A stretch of 64,000 bases of DNA, taken from Xylanimonas cellulosilytica DSM 15894. Lineage in GTDB: Bacteria; Actinomycetota; Actinomycetes; Actinomycetales; Cellulomonadaceae. Below, piece after piece: positions 43,610 through 56,209 of this stretch. Where the stretch lies: positions 2,542,001 to 2,606,000 of the forward strand of contig NC_013530.1 of the NCBI RefSeq assembly GCF_000024965.1. Direction: 5' to 3'. Below the pieces are notes generated by a model. It ran no database searches. It was given only the letters and a program-made list of their open reading frames with translations, and had not been told where the DNA came from. Positions within the stretch are counted from its first letter, which is position 1. The number at the start of each line of letters is the position of its first letter. The position numbers and the translations under genes are program-made.

Positions 43610-43654
43610 GTGGGTGCGAGGTCGAGGGCTGAGCGCCCCCGGCCTCGCACCCAC
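43610..43654. terminator. Hairpin between ilvC and leuB
   Basis: GTGGGTGCGAGG (43610-43621) pairs with CCTCGCACCCAC (43643-43654), a perfect 12-bp stem with a 21-base loop. It begins 18 bases after the ilvC stop on the minus strand and could terminate ilvBNC or protect its 3' end. No U-run is present. Confidence 0.5.
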
Positions 43655-43672
43655 AGCGAGCGGTCAGCGAGC

Positions 43673-45251
<1,579 letters not shown>

Positions 45252-45260
45252 AGCGATCAG

Positions 45261-47102
45261 TCAGTCCTCTCGGTCCCAGGCGGGCGAGATGCCACGCGCG
45301 TACTGGATGTCGTCGTTGGGGACGCCGGCCGCGACCATGGGCCACACCATCGCGTCGCGCGAGACGGTGAAGTCCACGACGACGGGGCGGTCGTCGATCT
45401 CGTTGGCGCGCTTGATGGCGTCGTCGACCTCGGCCGGGCTCTCCACGCGGATGCCGACGGCGTCGTACGCCTCGGCGAGCTTGACGAAGTCGGGGACGCG
45501 GCGCGTGCCGTGACCGGTGTGCAGGTCGGTGTTGGAGTAGCGCTCGTCGTAGAAGAGCGTCTGCCACTGCCGCACCATGCCGAGCGAGCTGTTGTTGATC
45601 AGCGCCACCTTGATGGGGATGTCGTTGATCGAGCAGGTGGCCAGCTCCTGGTTGGTCATCTGGAAGCAGCCGTCGCCGTCGATCGCCCAGACGGTGGCGT
45701 CCGGGCGGCCGGCCTTGGCGCCCATGGCGGCGGGCACCGCGTAGCCCATGGTGCCCAGACCGCCCGAGTTGATCCAGGTGCGCGGGTGCTCGTAGGTGAT
45801 GAACTGCGAGGCCCACATCTGGTGCTGGCCGACGCCGGCGACGTACACGGTGTCCGGCCCGTTGAGCTGCCCGAGCCGCTGGATGACGTGCTGCGGCGAG
45901 AGCAGGCCGTCGGCGGTGTCGCTGTAGCCGAGCGGGTACGTCTCACGCCACTGGTCGATCTGGTGCCACCAGGCAGCCAGGTCCGGCAGGCCGACGCGCT
46001 CGTGCTCCGCCTGCAGGGCCGGCACCAGGTCGGTGAGCACCTCGCGCAGGTCGCCCACGATGGGCACGTCCACGGCGCGGTTCTTGCCGATCTCTGCCGG
46101 GTCGATGTCGGCGTGCACGATCGCGGCGTGCGGGGCGAAGCTGGCGAGCTGGCCGGTGACGCGGTCGTCGAACCGGGCGCCGAGCGCCACGATGAGGTCG
46201 GCCTTCTGGAGCGCGGCGACGGCGGGCACCGTGCCGTGCATGCCGGGCATGCCGAGGTGCTGCGGGTGCGTGTCAGGCACGGCGCCGCGGGCCATGAGCG
46301 TGGTCACGACGGGCGCGCCCGAGACGTCGACGAGCTTGCGCAGCCCGTCCCACGCCCGCGCGCGGATGACGCCGCCGCCGACGTACAGGACGGGTCGGCG
46401 GGCGGACGCGAGCAGCTTCGCGGCCTCGCGCACCTGCTTGGCGTGCGGCCTGGTCACGGGGTGGTAGCCGGGCAGGCGCAGGTCGTTCGACCACCGGAAC
46501 GTGGTCATCGCCTGCTGCGCCGACTTGGCGATGTCCACGAGCACCGGGCCGGGGCGGCCGGTCGCGGCGATGTGGAACGCCTCGGCGATCGTCCGCGGGA
46601 TGTCGTCCGGGTTCGTGACCAGGTACGAGTGCTTCGTGACCGGCATCGTGATGCCCACGATGTCGGCTTCCTGGAACGCGTCCGTGCCGATCATCGCCGC
46701 GCCGACCTGTCCGGTGATCGCGACCATCGGGATCGAGTCCATGTTGGCGTCGGCCAGCGGGGTCACCAGGTTCGTGGCGCCGGGGCCCGACGTCGCCATG
46801 GTGACGCCGACCTTGCCCGTGGCGTGCGCGTAGCCCGACGCCGCGTGGCCGCCGCCCTGCTCGTGCCGCACCAGGATGTGGCGCAGGCGCTTGGAGTCGA
46901 GCAGCGGGTCGTAGGTCGGCAGGATCGTGCCGCCGGGGATGCCGAAGATGACCTCGGCACCCACCTCCTCGAGCGAGCGGACGATCGCCTGCGAGCCGGT
47001 CATCACCTCGCCGCCGGCGGCCGCGGAGGCCGCCGGTGCGCCGGGGAGGACGACGGAGCTCCGCGCGGCGACCTGTGCGGGACTCGGTGTCGGCGTGGCC
47101 AT
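45261..47102 (-). CDS. ilvB: Acetolactate synthase large subunit
   Basis: The 613-residue TPP enzyme makes acetolactate from pyruvate (Val, Leu) and acetohydroxybutyrate (Ile). The N-terminal part has [19 protein letters not shown] and the catalytic Glu in [14 protein letters not shown]. The middle domain is FAD-binding. The C-terminal TPP motif is [20 protein letters not shown] with [14 protein letters not shown]. It is the first gene of ilvBNC, controlled by the attenuator upstream. Confidence 0.97.
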   Translation of the reverse strand: MATPTPSPAQVAARSSVVLPGAPAASAAAGGEVMTGSQAIVRSLEEVGAEVIFGIPGGTILPTYDPLLDSKRLRHILVRHEQGGGHAASGYAHATGKVGVTMATSGPGATNLVTPLADANMDSIPMVAITGQVGAAMIGTDAFQEADIVGITMPVTKHSYLVTNPDDIPRTIAEAFHIAATGRPGPVLVDIAKSAQQAMTTFRWSNDLRLPGYHPVTRPHAKQVREAAKLLASARRPVLYVGGGVIRARAWDGLRKLVDVSGAPVVTTLMARGAVPDTHPQHLGMPGMHGTVPAVAALQKADLIVALGARFDDRVTGQLASFAPHAAIVHADIDPAEIGKNRAVDVPIVGDLREVLTDLVPALQAEHERVGLPDLAAWWHQIDQWRETYPLGYSDTADGLLSPQHVIQRLGQLNGPDTVYVAGVGQHQMWASQFITYEHPRTWINSGGLGTMGYAVPAAMGAKAGRPDATVWAIDGDGCFQMTNQELATCSINDIPIKVALINNSSLGMVRQWQTLFYDERYSNTDLHTGHGTRRVPDFVKLAEAYDAVGIRVESPAEVDDAIKRANEIDDRPVVVDFTVSRDAMVWPMVAAGVPNDDIQYARGISPAWDRED

Positions 47103-47154
47103 CGTTGTCTCCTGCCGTTCAGTGGGACGCGGGGTGCGTCTGGTCTGACAAAGG

Positions 47155-47201
47155 AAAACCCCCCGAATCCCAGGACTGGTGCTTCTGGGACGATCGAGGG
47201 G
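47155..47201 (-). terminator. ilvB attenuator terminator
   Basis: On the minus strand a long stem forms from CCCCTCGA and TCCCAG on one side and CTGGGA, TCG and GGGG on the other, ending in TTTT (47158-47155). Upstream, CGTCAGCGCGC (47205-47215) can pair with part of 47235-47249 as an antiterminator arm, so the two folds compete. Confidence 0.75.
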
Positions 47202-47236
47202 TGAGCGCGCTGACGATGCCGTCGGTACGTCTGGCG

Positions 47237-47281
47237 TCAGCCAGCGCGCCCGGGAAGTACTACGAGGCGGATCGTCTGCAT
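47237..47281 (-). CDS. ilvBNC leader peptide (14 residues)
   Basis: ATG at 47281 opens [14 protein letters not shown], with Ile, Leu, Val, Val and Leu among the first nine residues. This is the classic control peptide of branched-chain attenuators: ribosomes stalling at Leu/Val/Ile codons when charged tRNA is scarce would let the antiterminator form. TAGGTT at 47289-47294 lies seven bases before ATG, so the leader is itself leaderless. Confidence 0.8.
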   Translation of the reverse strand: MQTIRLVVLPGRAG

Positions 47282-47288
47282 GACCCGA

Positions 47289-47318
47289 AACCTACGCCTG
47301 CACGGCGCGTGGTGTCAC
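47289..47318 (-). promoter_or_regulatory. ilvBNC promoter
   Basis: GTGACA (47318-47313) matches the -35 consensus at five of six positions, and TAGGTT (47294-47289) is the -10, with an 18-base spacer. The transcript would start near the leader ATG at 47281. Confidence 0.65.
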
Positions 47319-47373
47319 GCCGCATGGCGCTGGTCCCACATCCTGGGACCGCCGTTCGAAGTCCGGACGACTG

Positions 47374-47673
47374 TCAGGGGGTCTCGACGCCGAGCCCTCG
47401 CGCGGCCGTGGAGATCTCCCGGGCCAGCGCGGCGTCCCGTCGTGACAGCCCGCCGACGTCGTGGGACGTGAGCCGCACGGTCACCGTGTCGTAGCGCAGG
47501 TCGACGTCGGGGTGGTGGTTCGCGGCGTCCGCCAGCTCGGCGATCCGCGCCACCAGCTTCGCGCCGACGTCGAAGGTGCCGGTGCGGAACACCGCGGTCG
47601 CGGACGCGTCCGGCACCCACGGCCCGACGCCCACGGCCGCATGGAACTCCTGGGGCGTGATCTCGTCGCTCAT
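47374..47673 (-). CDS. 4a-hydroxytetrahydrobiopterin (pterin) dehydratase
   Basis: The 99-residue protein matches PCD/DCoH: TPQEFHAAVGVGPWVPDASA then NHHPDVDLRYDTVTVRLTSH, with the catalytic H-H-P...H set, and DVGGLSRRDAALAREI at the end. It dehydrates 4a-hydroxytetrahydropterin, but no aromatic amino acid hydroxylase is seen here. It lies upstream of the ilvB promoter and is likely unrelated to branched-chain synthesis. Confidence 0.9.
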   Translation of the reverse strand: MSDEITPQEFHAAVGVGPWVPDASATAVFRTGTFDVGAKLVARIAELADAANHHPDVDLRYDTVTVRLTSHDVGGLSRRDAALAREISTAARGLGVETP

Positions 47674-47752
47674 GGTGCCAACTTCCTCCGAGCACGGGGC
47701 CCGCGCTACTCGAGAGGGGCCCGCCGCCGCGCGAACCTGCGCCGGTCGCGTC

Positions 47753-48559
47753 TCAGTCGGTCGGCGTCACGCTCCACGTGCCCTCCGTGGTGATCGCCAG
47801 GGCCCCCGGTAGCGGCATCTCGACGACGTCCGTGAACGCCTCGGTGTCGCCGAACATGCGGGCTGCCGCGCGATCGACGCCGAAGTACCGGCCCTGGAAG
47901 CTGTCCTCGGCGTCTGCCGGTTCCCACGCGACCTCGGCGTTCGCCGTGCTGCCGTCGAGCAGCAGCACGGTCGGCCCTGTGCCCGACTGCGGGCCGCTCA
48001 CCACCGGAAGGTCGTTCCAGCTCTCGAGCCGGACGGACCACGCCCCGTCGGTCTCGAGCCAGAGCGACTGCTGCGGGTCGGAGTCCTCGAACACGTCCAT
48101 GAGGTACGACCCCGTCGTGCGGCCGAGCCTGCCCGCGTAGGGCGTGATGCCGGTGGGGGCCATGAAGGCCCGCGTCCCCGCGCACTCCCCGCAGTCGAGG
48201 TGCACGACGACGGCGAACTGGCCGTCACGCACGAACGTCACCTCGGCGGACCCCGTGCCGTCGACCTGCGCGCCCGAACCAGCGGCGACCGTCCCGGCGT
48301 CGATCCGCTGGGCCGGGGCCTCGGTCGGCCGGTCGGCGAGCGGGTCGGTCGCCTCTTCGCTGGGCTCCTCGCTGGGCTCCTCGCTCGGTACCGCGCTCGG
48401 CTCGTCACTCGGCTCGGCGGCGGCCGCGGTCGTGGCGCTCGTGGGTGCCGCAGCGGGGTCGACGGCCCCGCCAGAACACCCGGCGAGGACCACCCCGAGC
48501 AGTCCGGCGACGGCGAGGGCGGGAAGGGCGGGCACGATCGGGCGGCGGGCTGGTTGCAC
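47753..48559 (-). CDS. Putative lipoprotein with acidic repeat linker
   Basis: The 268-residue protein has a signal peptide ending in the lipobox LLGVVLAGC, then a low-complexity linker with repeats of PSEEPSEEP, and a mature beta-rich domain of about 180 residues (VVVHLDCGECAGTRAFMAPT, then ESWNDLPVVSGPQSGTGPTV). A CxxC-like pair lies in LDCGEC. Similar lipoproteins of Micrococcales have no known function. The start is GTG 48559; an earlier GTG at 48586 is possible but gives a longer charged N-terminus. Confidence 0.72.
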   Translation of the reverse strand: MQPARRPIVPALPALAVAGLLGVVLAGCSGGAVDPAAAPTSATTAAAAEPSDEPSAVPSEEPSEEPSEEATDPLADRPTEAPAQRIDAGTVAAGSGAQVDGTGSAEVTFVRDGQFAVVVHLDCGECAGTRAFMAPTGITPYAGRLGRTTGSYLMDVFEDSDPQQSLWLETDGAWSVRLESWNDLPVVSGPQSGTGPTVLLLDGSTANAEVAWEPADAEDSFQGRYFGVDRAAARMFGDTEAFTDVVEMPLPGALAITTEGTWSVTPTD

Positions 48560-48601
48560 CGGCCCATGATGCCAGGAGCCGCGCACGGCCAGGACGGACG
48601 C

Positions 48602-50314
48602 CTACTCGAGGACCGCGCCGCGCGAGGCCGACTGGACCAGCTTCGTGTACTTGGCGAGCACCCCGCGGGTGTAGCCGTGCTGCAGCGGCGCCCAGCCCTC
48701 CGCCCGTCGGGCGGCGAGCGTCCCCGGCTCGACGAGCAGGTCGAGCGTCTTGGCGCGCACGTCGAGCCGCACCCGGTCGCCGTCGCGCACGAACGCGACC
48801 GGGCCGCCGTCGACGGCCTCGGGGGCGATGTGTCCCACGCACAGCCCGGTCGTCCCGCCCGAGAACCGCCCATCGGTGACCAGCAGCACGTCCTTGCCGA
48901 GCCCGGCGCCCTTGATCGCCCCGGTGATGGCGAGCATCTCGCGCATGCCGGGCCCGCCCTTCGGTCCTTCGTACCGGATGACGACGACGTCACCGGCCAC
49001 GATGGTGCCGTCCTCGAGCGCGTCGAGCGCGGCCCGCTCCCGCTCGAAGACCCGGGCCGTGCCCTCGAACACGTCGGACTCGAACCCGGCCGACTTCACG
49101 ACGGCGCCGTCCGGGGCGAGCGACCCGTGCAGGATGGTGATACCACCGGTCGCCCGGATCGGGTCGGCCACGGCCCGCAGGATCTTGCCGTCCGGGTCGG
49201 GCGGGTCGATCGCCGCGAGGTTCTCGGCCACCGTGCGGCCGGTGACGGTCAGCGCGTCCCCGTGCAGCAGCCCGGCGTCGAGCAGCGCTTTCATCACGAC
49301 CGGCACCCCGCCGACGCGGTCGACGTCGTTCATGACGTACCGCCCGAAGGGCTTGAGGTCTCCCAGGTGCGGTACCCGGTCCGCGACCCGGTCGAAGTCG
49401 GCGAGCGTCAGGTCGACGTCGGCCTCGTGCGCGATGGCGAGCAGGTGCAGCACCGCGTTCGTGGACCCGCCGAACGCCATGACGACGGCGATGGCGTTCT
49501 CGAACGCCTCCTTCGTGAGGATGTCGCGGGCGGTGATCCCGGCCCGCAGCAGCCCGACGACGGCCTCCCCCGACCGCAGCGCCCACGCGTCGCGACGCCG
49601 GTCGGCCGACGGCGGTGCCGCCGAGCCGGGCAGGGACATCCCGAGCGCCTCCGCGGCCGAGGCCATCGTGTTGGCGGTGTACATGCCGCCGCAGGCACCC
49701 TCGCCGGGGCAGATGGCCCGCTCGATGCGCCCGACGTCGTCCTCGCTCATCAGGCCGCGCGCGCACGCCCCGACCGCCTCGAAGGCGTCGATGATGGTGA
49801 CTTCCTTCTCGGTGCCGTCCGAGAGCTTGACCCAGCCGGGCATGATCGAGCCGGCGTAGAGGAACACGCTGGCCAGGTCGAGCCGCGCCGCGGCCATGAG
49901 CATCCCGGGCAGCGACTTGTCGCATCCCGCGAGCAGCACCGACCCGTCGAGCCGCTCGGCCGACATCACCACCTCGACCGAGTCCGCGATGACGTCGCGC
50001 GACACGAGCGAGAAGTGCATGCCCTCGTGCCCCATCGAGATCCCGTCGGACACCGAAATCGTCCCGAACTCGAGCGGGTACCCGCCGGCCGCGTGCACGC
50101 CCGACTTGCACGCCTGCGCGAGCCGGTCGAGCGACAGGTTGCAGGGCGTGATCTCGTTCCACGACGACGCGACCCCGATCTGCGGTTTGGCGAAGTCCTC
50201 GTCCCCGAGCCCGACGGCACGCAGCATCCCGCGAGCCGCCGTCGCCTCCAACCCGTCGGTCACCTGCCACGACCGCGGCTTCAGCGATCGCCCCCCACCG
50301 TCGTCGGACACCAT
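48602..50314 (-). CDS. ilvD: Dihydroxy-acid dehydratase, first copy ([2Fe-2S]-type)
   Basis: The 570-residue enzyme dehydrates dihydroxy acids to the 2-oxo acids of Val and Ile. The three cluster cysteines of the mycobacterial/plant type are present: [22 protein letters not shown] and [31 protein letters not shown] and [15 protein letters not shown] with [16 protein letters not shown] complete the fold. TAGGTT lies six bases before ATG. It differs strongly from the second ilvD copy 220 bases upstream. Confidence 0.94.
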   Translation of the reverse strand: MVSDDGGGRSLKPRSWQVTDGLEATAARGMLRAVGLGDEDFAKPQIGVASSWNEITPCNLSLDRLAQACKSGVHAAGGYPLEFGTISVSDGISMGHEGMHFSLVSRDVIADSVEVVMSAERLDGSVLLAGCDKSLPGMLMAAARLDLASVFLYAGSIMPGWVKLSDGTEKEVTIIDAFEAVGACARGLMSEDDVGRIERAICPGEGACGGMYTANTMASAAEALGMSLPGSAAPPSADRRRDAWALRSGEAVVGLLRAGITARDILTKEAFENAIAVVMAFGGSTNAVLHLLAIAHEADVDLTLADFDRVADRVPHLGDLKPFGRYVMNDVDRVGGVPVVMKALLDAGLLHGDALTVTGRTVAENLAAIDPPDPDGKILRAVADPIRATGGITILHGSLAPDGAVVKSAGFESDVFEGTARVFERERAALDALEDGTIVAGDVVVIRYEGPKGGPGMREMLAITGAIKGAGLGKDVLLVTDGRFSGGTTGLCVGHIAPEAVDGGPVAFVRDGDRVRLDVRAKTLDLLVEPGTLAARRAEGWAPLQHGYTRGVLAKYTKLVQSASRGAVLE

Positions 50315-50405
50315 GCACGCAACCTAGGACGCCAAGCCCCAACACGCGCGCGCACCGCCCACGGCACACCACGGGCGCAACCAAGCAAGCACACGAACGC
50401 GAGGA

Positions 50406-50508
50406 GGCGGCGGGGCGGACCTCGCGCGCGCGGCAGTAGAAGTCCCGAAGTGGAGCGCCCCCTGGGGCGCGTGAACGCTGCCGCGCGCGCGAGGTCCGCC
50501 CCGCCGCC
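50406..50508. repeat. 31-bp perfect inverted repeat between the two ilvD genes
   Basis: The bases 50406-50436 (beginning GGCGGCGGGGCGG, ending GCGGCAG) are the exact reverse complement of 50478-50508, with a 41-base centre that contains a smaller GCGCCCC/GGGGCGC stem. As RNA or extruded DNA this is a very stable cruciform. It could terminate the ilvD transcript or be a small mobile (MITE-like) element. Confidence 0.75.
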
Positions 50509-50536
50509 GGCCCACAGATCGCCGGCCCAACAACAA

Positions 50537-52399
50537 CTACCGCCGCTTGATCAGCGACACGTCCCGCACAGCCCCACGGTCCGCCGACGTAGCCATCGCC
50601 GCATACGCCTGCAGCGCCGGCGACACATACCGGTCGCGGTCCTTCGGCTGCCACGGACGCTCCGACGCCTCCATCTTGGCGCGTCGCTCGGCGAGCACCT
50701 CGTCGGGCACGTTGACCCGGATGAGCCGCGACTCGACGTCGATCTCGATCTCGTCGCCGTCCTCGACCAGGCCGATGGTGCCGCCTGCGGCGGCTTCCGG
50801 GGAGACGTGCCCGACCGAGATGCCCGACGACCCGCCGGAGAAGCGCCCGTCGGTGATGAGCGCGACGACCTTGCCCAGGCCGCGCCCCTTGATGAAGGAG
50901 GTCGGGTAGAGCATCTCCTGCATGCCCGGCCCGCCGGACGGCCCTTCGTAGCGCACGACGACGACGTGCCCTGGCTGGACCTGCTTGGTGAGGATCTTCT
51001 CGACGGCCTCGTCCTGCGACTCGACGACGAGCGCCTTGCCCACGAAGTGGAAGACGTCGGGGTCGATGCCGGCGGTCTTGATGATCGCGCCGTCCTCGGA
51101 GAGGTTGCCCTTGAGCACGGCCAGGCCGCCCTCGACCGTGTAGGCGTGCTCGACGTCGCGGATGCAGCCTTCGGCCGCGTCGGTGTCGAGGGAGTCCCAG
51201 ACGTTCGACGTCGAGAAGGCCTGCGTGGTGCGCACCCCGCCGGGGGCGGCGTGGAAGAGGGCCTGCGCGCGTTCGCTGGGGGCGCCGCCGCGGATGTCCC
51301 ACGCGTCGAGCCAGGCGCGCAGCGTGGGCGTGTGCACGGAGGTGACGTCGTGGTCGAGCAGGCCGCCGCGGTCGAGCTCGCCGAGCAGGGCGGGGATGCC
51401 GCCTGCGCGGTGCACGTCCTCCATGTGGTAGTCCGGGTGGTTCGGGGCGACCTTGCTCAGGCAGGGCACGCGGCGCGAGATCGTGTCGATGTCGTCGAGC
51501 GTGAAGTCGACGCCGGCCTCCTGGGCCGCGGCGAGGATGTGCAGCACCGTGTTGGTGGAGCCGCCCATGGCGACGTCGAGGGTCATCGCGTTGGTGAACG
51601 CGGCCTTCGTGACGATGCCGCGGGGTGCCGCGGTGTCGTCCTCGTCCTCGTAGTAGCGCTTGGCGAGGTCGACGATGGTGCGGCCGGCCTCGAGGAACAG
51701 CTCCTTGCGCGCGGTGTGGGTCGCCAGCGTCGAGCCGTTGCCGGGCAGGGACAGTCCGAGGGCCTCGGTGAGGCAGTTCATCGAGTTGGCGGTGAACATG
51801 CCGGAGCACGACCCGCAGGTGGGGCAGGCGTTCTCCTCGACCTGGGCGAGCGCACCGTCGGTGACGTCGTCGTCCGCGGAGTAGTTGATCGCGTTGATGA
51901 GGTTGAGCTTGGTCTGGGCGACGCCGTCGACGACGATCGCCTTGCCGGCCTCCATGGGCCCGCCCGAGACGAAGATGGCCGGGATGTTCAGCCGCAGCGC
52001 CGCGTTGAGCATGCCCGGCGTGATCTTGTCGCAGTTCGAGATGCAGACCAGCGCGTCGGCGGTGTGGGCGTTGACCATGTACTCGACGGAGTCCGCGATG
52101 AGGTCGCGCGAGGGCAGCGAGTAGAGCATGCCCGCGTGGCCCATCGCGATGCCGTCGTCGACGGCGATGGTGTTGAACTCCTTGGCGACGCCGCCGGCCT
52201 CCCGGATCGCCGAGGCGACGAGGTCGCCCATGTCCTTGAGGTGCACGTGGCCGGGGACGAACTGCGTGTAGGAGTTCGCGATCGCGATGATCGGCTTGCC
52301 GAAGTCCTCGGAGCTCATGCCGGTGGCGCGCCACAGGGAGCGTGCGCCCGCCATGTTGCGGCCGTGGGTGGAGGTGCGGGAACGCAGGGGCCTGCTCAT
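50537..52399 (-). CDS. ilvD: Dihydroxy-acid dehydratase, second copy (E. coli type)
   Basis: The 620-residue protein matches the long E. coli IlvD. It begins [20 protein letters not shown] and contains [17 protein letters not shown], where the first cysteine of the other subtype is absent. [15 protein letters not shown] and [20 protein letters not shown] hold the remaining cysteines, and an insertion near residue 250 ([20 protein letters not shown]) marks the subtype. ATG 52399 is seven bases after TAGGGT. It shares its reaction with the neighbouring copy but probably differs in cluster type and oxygen sensitivity. Confidence 0.93.
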   Translation of the reverse strand: MSRPLRSRTSTHGRNMAGARSLWRATGMSSEDFGKPIIAIANSYTQFVPGHVHLKDMGDLVASAIREAGGVAKEFNTIAVDDGIAMGHAGMLYSLPSRDLIADSVEYMVNAHTADALVCISNCDKITPGMLNAALRLNIPAIFVSGGPMEAGKAIVVDGVAQTKLNLINAINYSADDDVTDGALAQVEENACPTCGSCSGMFTANSMNCLTEALGLSLPGNGSTLATHTARKELFLEAGRTIVDLAKRYYEDEDDTAAPRGIVTKAAFTNAMTLDVAMGGSTNTVLHILAAAQEAGVDFTLDDIDTISRRVPCLSKVAPNHPDYHMEDVHRAGGIPALLGELDRGGLLDHDVTSVHTPTLRAWLDAWDIRGGAPSERAQALFHAAPGGVRTTQAFSTSNVWDSLDTDAAEGCIRDVEHAYTVEGGLAVLKGNLSEDGAIIKTAGIDPDVFHFVGKALVVESQDEAVEKILTKQVQPGHVVVVRYEGPSGGPGMQEMLYPTSFIKGRGLGKVVALITDGRFSGGSSGISVGHVSPEAAAGGTIGLVEDGDEIEIDVESRLIRVNVPDEVLAERRAKMEASERPWQPKDRDRYVSPALQAYAAMATSADRGAVRDVSLIKRR

Positions 52400-52480
52400 G
52401 GGGAGCACCCTACGCCGCGGTCCAGCCCGCGAGCGGGCACCGTCCGCCAGGTGACCCCCGGTGCGCGGTGCGGTGCGTCC

Positions 52481-54004
<1,524 letters not shown>

Positions 54005-54078
54005 CCGTCGATGCTCGCACCTGCGACCAGATCGCGCCGGGTCGGAGCCCTGTTTCGAGACGTCCGCGCCGCGCGGCG

Positions 54079-54678
54079 TCAGACGGCGTGCGAGGTGCGG
54101 AACTCGTCCTCGAGGATGCTCATGACGTCCACGTCGACCCATCCGTCGCCGTCGCGGTGCGCGTCACGCAGCCGCCCCTCCTGCCGGAACCCGAGCGACT
54201 CGTACAGCGCCTTGGCCCGCGGGTTGATGCTCAGCACGTCGAGGGAGACGCGATGCAGACCCAGACCGGGCTCGAACTCGCCGTCGACCCGGACGCCGTC
54301 GAACGCGAACCGCAGCACCAGCGAGATCGCCTCGCGGCCGTACCCGCGGCCGCGGTAGTCGGGCAGGAACTGGACTCGAAGGCTCGCCGAGCGGGCCGCC
54401 TCGTCGATGTCGTTGAGGACGATCTCGCCCAGCAGCAGGTCGCTGACGGGCGCCCCGCCCCGGACGGCGCCGGGCGTGACCGCCCAGTCGTACCGCCCGG
54501 GACGATCGCTGATCGTCGCGGCCCACTCGTCGATCTGGGGGCGCGTGAAGGTGGCCGTGGTGCCGGTCAGGCGCCGGCCCACGGGGTCCGTCACCGACTC
54601 CCACAGGCGCTCCGCGTCGCGGGCCTCGATCGGCCGCAGCCGCACCATCTCACCGTGCAGCTCGGGGCCGCGCGTCAT
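54079..54678 (-). CDS. GNAT-family acetyltransferase (RimJ/RimL-like)
   Basis: The 199-residue protein begins GPELHGEMVRLRPIEARDAE and contains SLRVQFLPDYRGRGYGREAI, the acetyl-CoA R-x-x-G-x-G loop, then LHRVSLDVLSINPRAKALYE and SLGFRQEGRLRDAH. This pattern fits RimJ/RimL-like enzymes that acetylate proteins or small amines. It lies between the transporter and gatB on the same strand. Confidence 0.88.
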   Translation of the reverse strand: MTRGPELHGEMVRLRPIEARDAERLWESVTDPVGRRLTGTTATFTRPQIDEWAATISDRPGRYDWAVTPGAVRGGAPVSDLLLGEIVLNDIDEAARSASLRVQFLPDYRGRGYGREAISLVLRFAFDGVRVDGEFEPGLGLHRVSLDVLSINPRAKALYESLGFRQEGRLRDAHRDGDGWVDVDVMSILEDEFRTSHAV

Positions 54679-54694
54679 GGAGTACTCCGTCTCG

Positions 54695-56191
54695 TCAGGC
54701 GCCGATGCGTGTCAGCACGAGCTCACGCACGCGCTTGGCGTCCGCCTGCCCCTGGGTGGCTTTCATGACGGCGCCGATGATGGCGCCGACGGGACCGAGG
54801 TTGCCGCCGCGCACCTTGGCGACGATGTCCGGCTGCGCGGCCAGCGCAGCGTCCACCGCCTCCAGCAGCGCGCCGTCGTCGGACACGATCTCGAGGCCGC
54901 GCGCGACGACGACGGCCTCGGGGTCGCCCTCGCCGGCCAGGACGCCGTCGAGCACCGTGCGCGCGATCTTGTCGTTGATACGACCAGCATCGACGAGCGA
55001 CTGCAGCTCGGCGATCTGGGCGGGGGTGATCGCGACCTCCTCGAGGCCGATCTCGGCCTGCTTGGCGCGGCGGGCGAGCTCGCCCATCCACCACTTGCGG
55101 GCCGCGGCGGGCGTGGCGCCCGCGGCGACCGTCGCCCCGATGAGGTCGAGCGCACCCGCGTTGACGACGTCGCGCATCTCGGCGTCAGCGAAGCCCCACT
55201 CGGTGTGCAGGCGCCTGCGGCGGGCGGCGGGGAGCTCGGGCAGCGTGGCCCGGATCTCCTCGACCCACTCGCGGCTCGGTGCGACCGGCACCAGGTCCGG
55301 CTCGGGGAAGTAGCGGTAGTCCTCGGCGTCGGACTTCACGCGGCCCGGCGACGTCGTGCCGGTGTCCTCGTGGAAGTGCCGGGTCTCCTGGATGACGGCG
55401 GCGCCCGCGTCGAGGATCGCGGCCTGGCGCGAGATCTCGTAGCGGACCGCGCGCTCCACCGAGCGGAACGAGTTCACGTTCTTGGTCTCGGTACGCGTGC
55501 CCAGCTTGTCCTGCGGCGTCGGGCGCAGCGAGACGTTGACGTCCGCGCGCACGTTGCCGCGCTCCATGCGGGCCTCGGAGACGTCCAGCGCGCGGAAGAT
55601 GTCCCGCAGCGTCTGCACGTACGCGCGCGCCACCTCGGGGGCGCGGTCCCCCACGCCCTCGATCGGCTTGGTGACGATCTCCACGAGCGGGATGCCGGCG
55701 CGGTTGTAGTCCACCAGCGAGTACTCCGCGCCGTGGATGCGGCCGGTGGAGCCACCCACGTGGGTGTTCTTGCCGGCGTCCTCCTCCATGTGCGCGCGCT
55801 CGATCTCCACGCGGACCACGGTCCCGTCGTCGAGCTCGATGTCGATCCACCCGTCGTAGGCGATGGGCTCGTCGTACTGCGACGTCTGGAAGTTCTTCGG
55901 CACGTCCGGGTAGAAGTAGTTCTTCCGCGCAAACCGGCAGTTCTCGGCGATCTGGCAGTTGAGCGCCAGGCCGATGCGGATGGCGTACTCGACGGCCTTG
56001 CCGTTGACCACGGGCAGCGCGCCGGGCAGGCCCAGGCTCACCGGGGTGGTCTGGGAGTTGGGCTCGCCGCCGAACTGCACCTCTGCGGCGCAGAACATCT
56101 TGGTGCGGGTGCCGAGCTCGACGTGGACCTCGATGCCGAGCACCGGGTCGTACCGCTTGACGGCGTCGGCGTAGTCGACCAGTTCAGTCAC
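54695..56191 (-). CDS. gatB: Asp/Glu-tRNA(Gln) amidotransferase subunit B
   Basis: The 498-residue subunit binds the mischarged tRNA and transfers ammonia to Glu-tRNA-Gln or Asp-tRNA-Asn. [20 protein letters not shown], then [20 protein letters not shown] and [16 protein letters not shown] are diagnostic. The C-terminal YqeY-like domain ends in [12 protein letters not shown]. It starts 18 bases after gatA with GTG. Confidence 0.97.
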   Translation of the reverse strand: MTELVDYADAVKRYDPVLGIEVHVELGTRTKMFCAAEVQFGGEPNSQTTPVSLGLPGALPVVNGKAVEYAIRIGLALNCQIAENCRFARKNYFYPDVPKNFQTSQYDEPIAYDGWIDIELDDGTVVRVEIERAHMEEDAGKNTHVGGSTGRIHGAEYSLVDYNRAGIPLVEIVTKPIEGVGDRAPEVARAYVQTLRDIFRALDVSEARMERGNVRADVNVSLRPTPQDKLGTRTETKNVNSFRSVERAVRYEISRQAAILDAGAAVIQETRHFHEDTGTTSPGRVKSDAEDYRYFPEPDLVPVAPSREWVEEIRATLPELPAARRRRLHTEWGFADAEMRDVVNAGALDLIGATVAAGATPAAARKWWMGELARRAKQAEIGLEEVAITPAQIAELQSLVDAGRINDKIARTVLDGVLAGEGDPEAVVVARGLEIVSDDGALLEAVDAALAAQPDIVAKVRGGNLGPVGAIIGAVMKATQGQADAKRVRELVLTRIGA

Positions 56192-56209
56192 TTCTCGTTC
56201 TCCGTCTTC

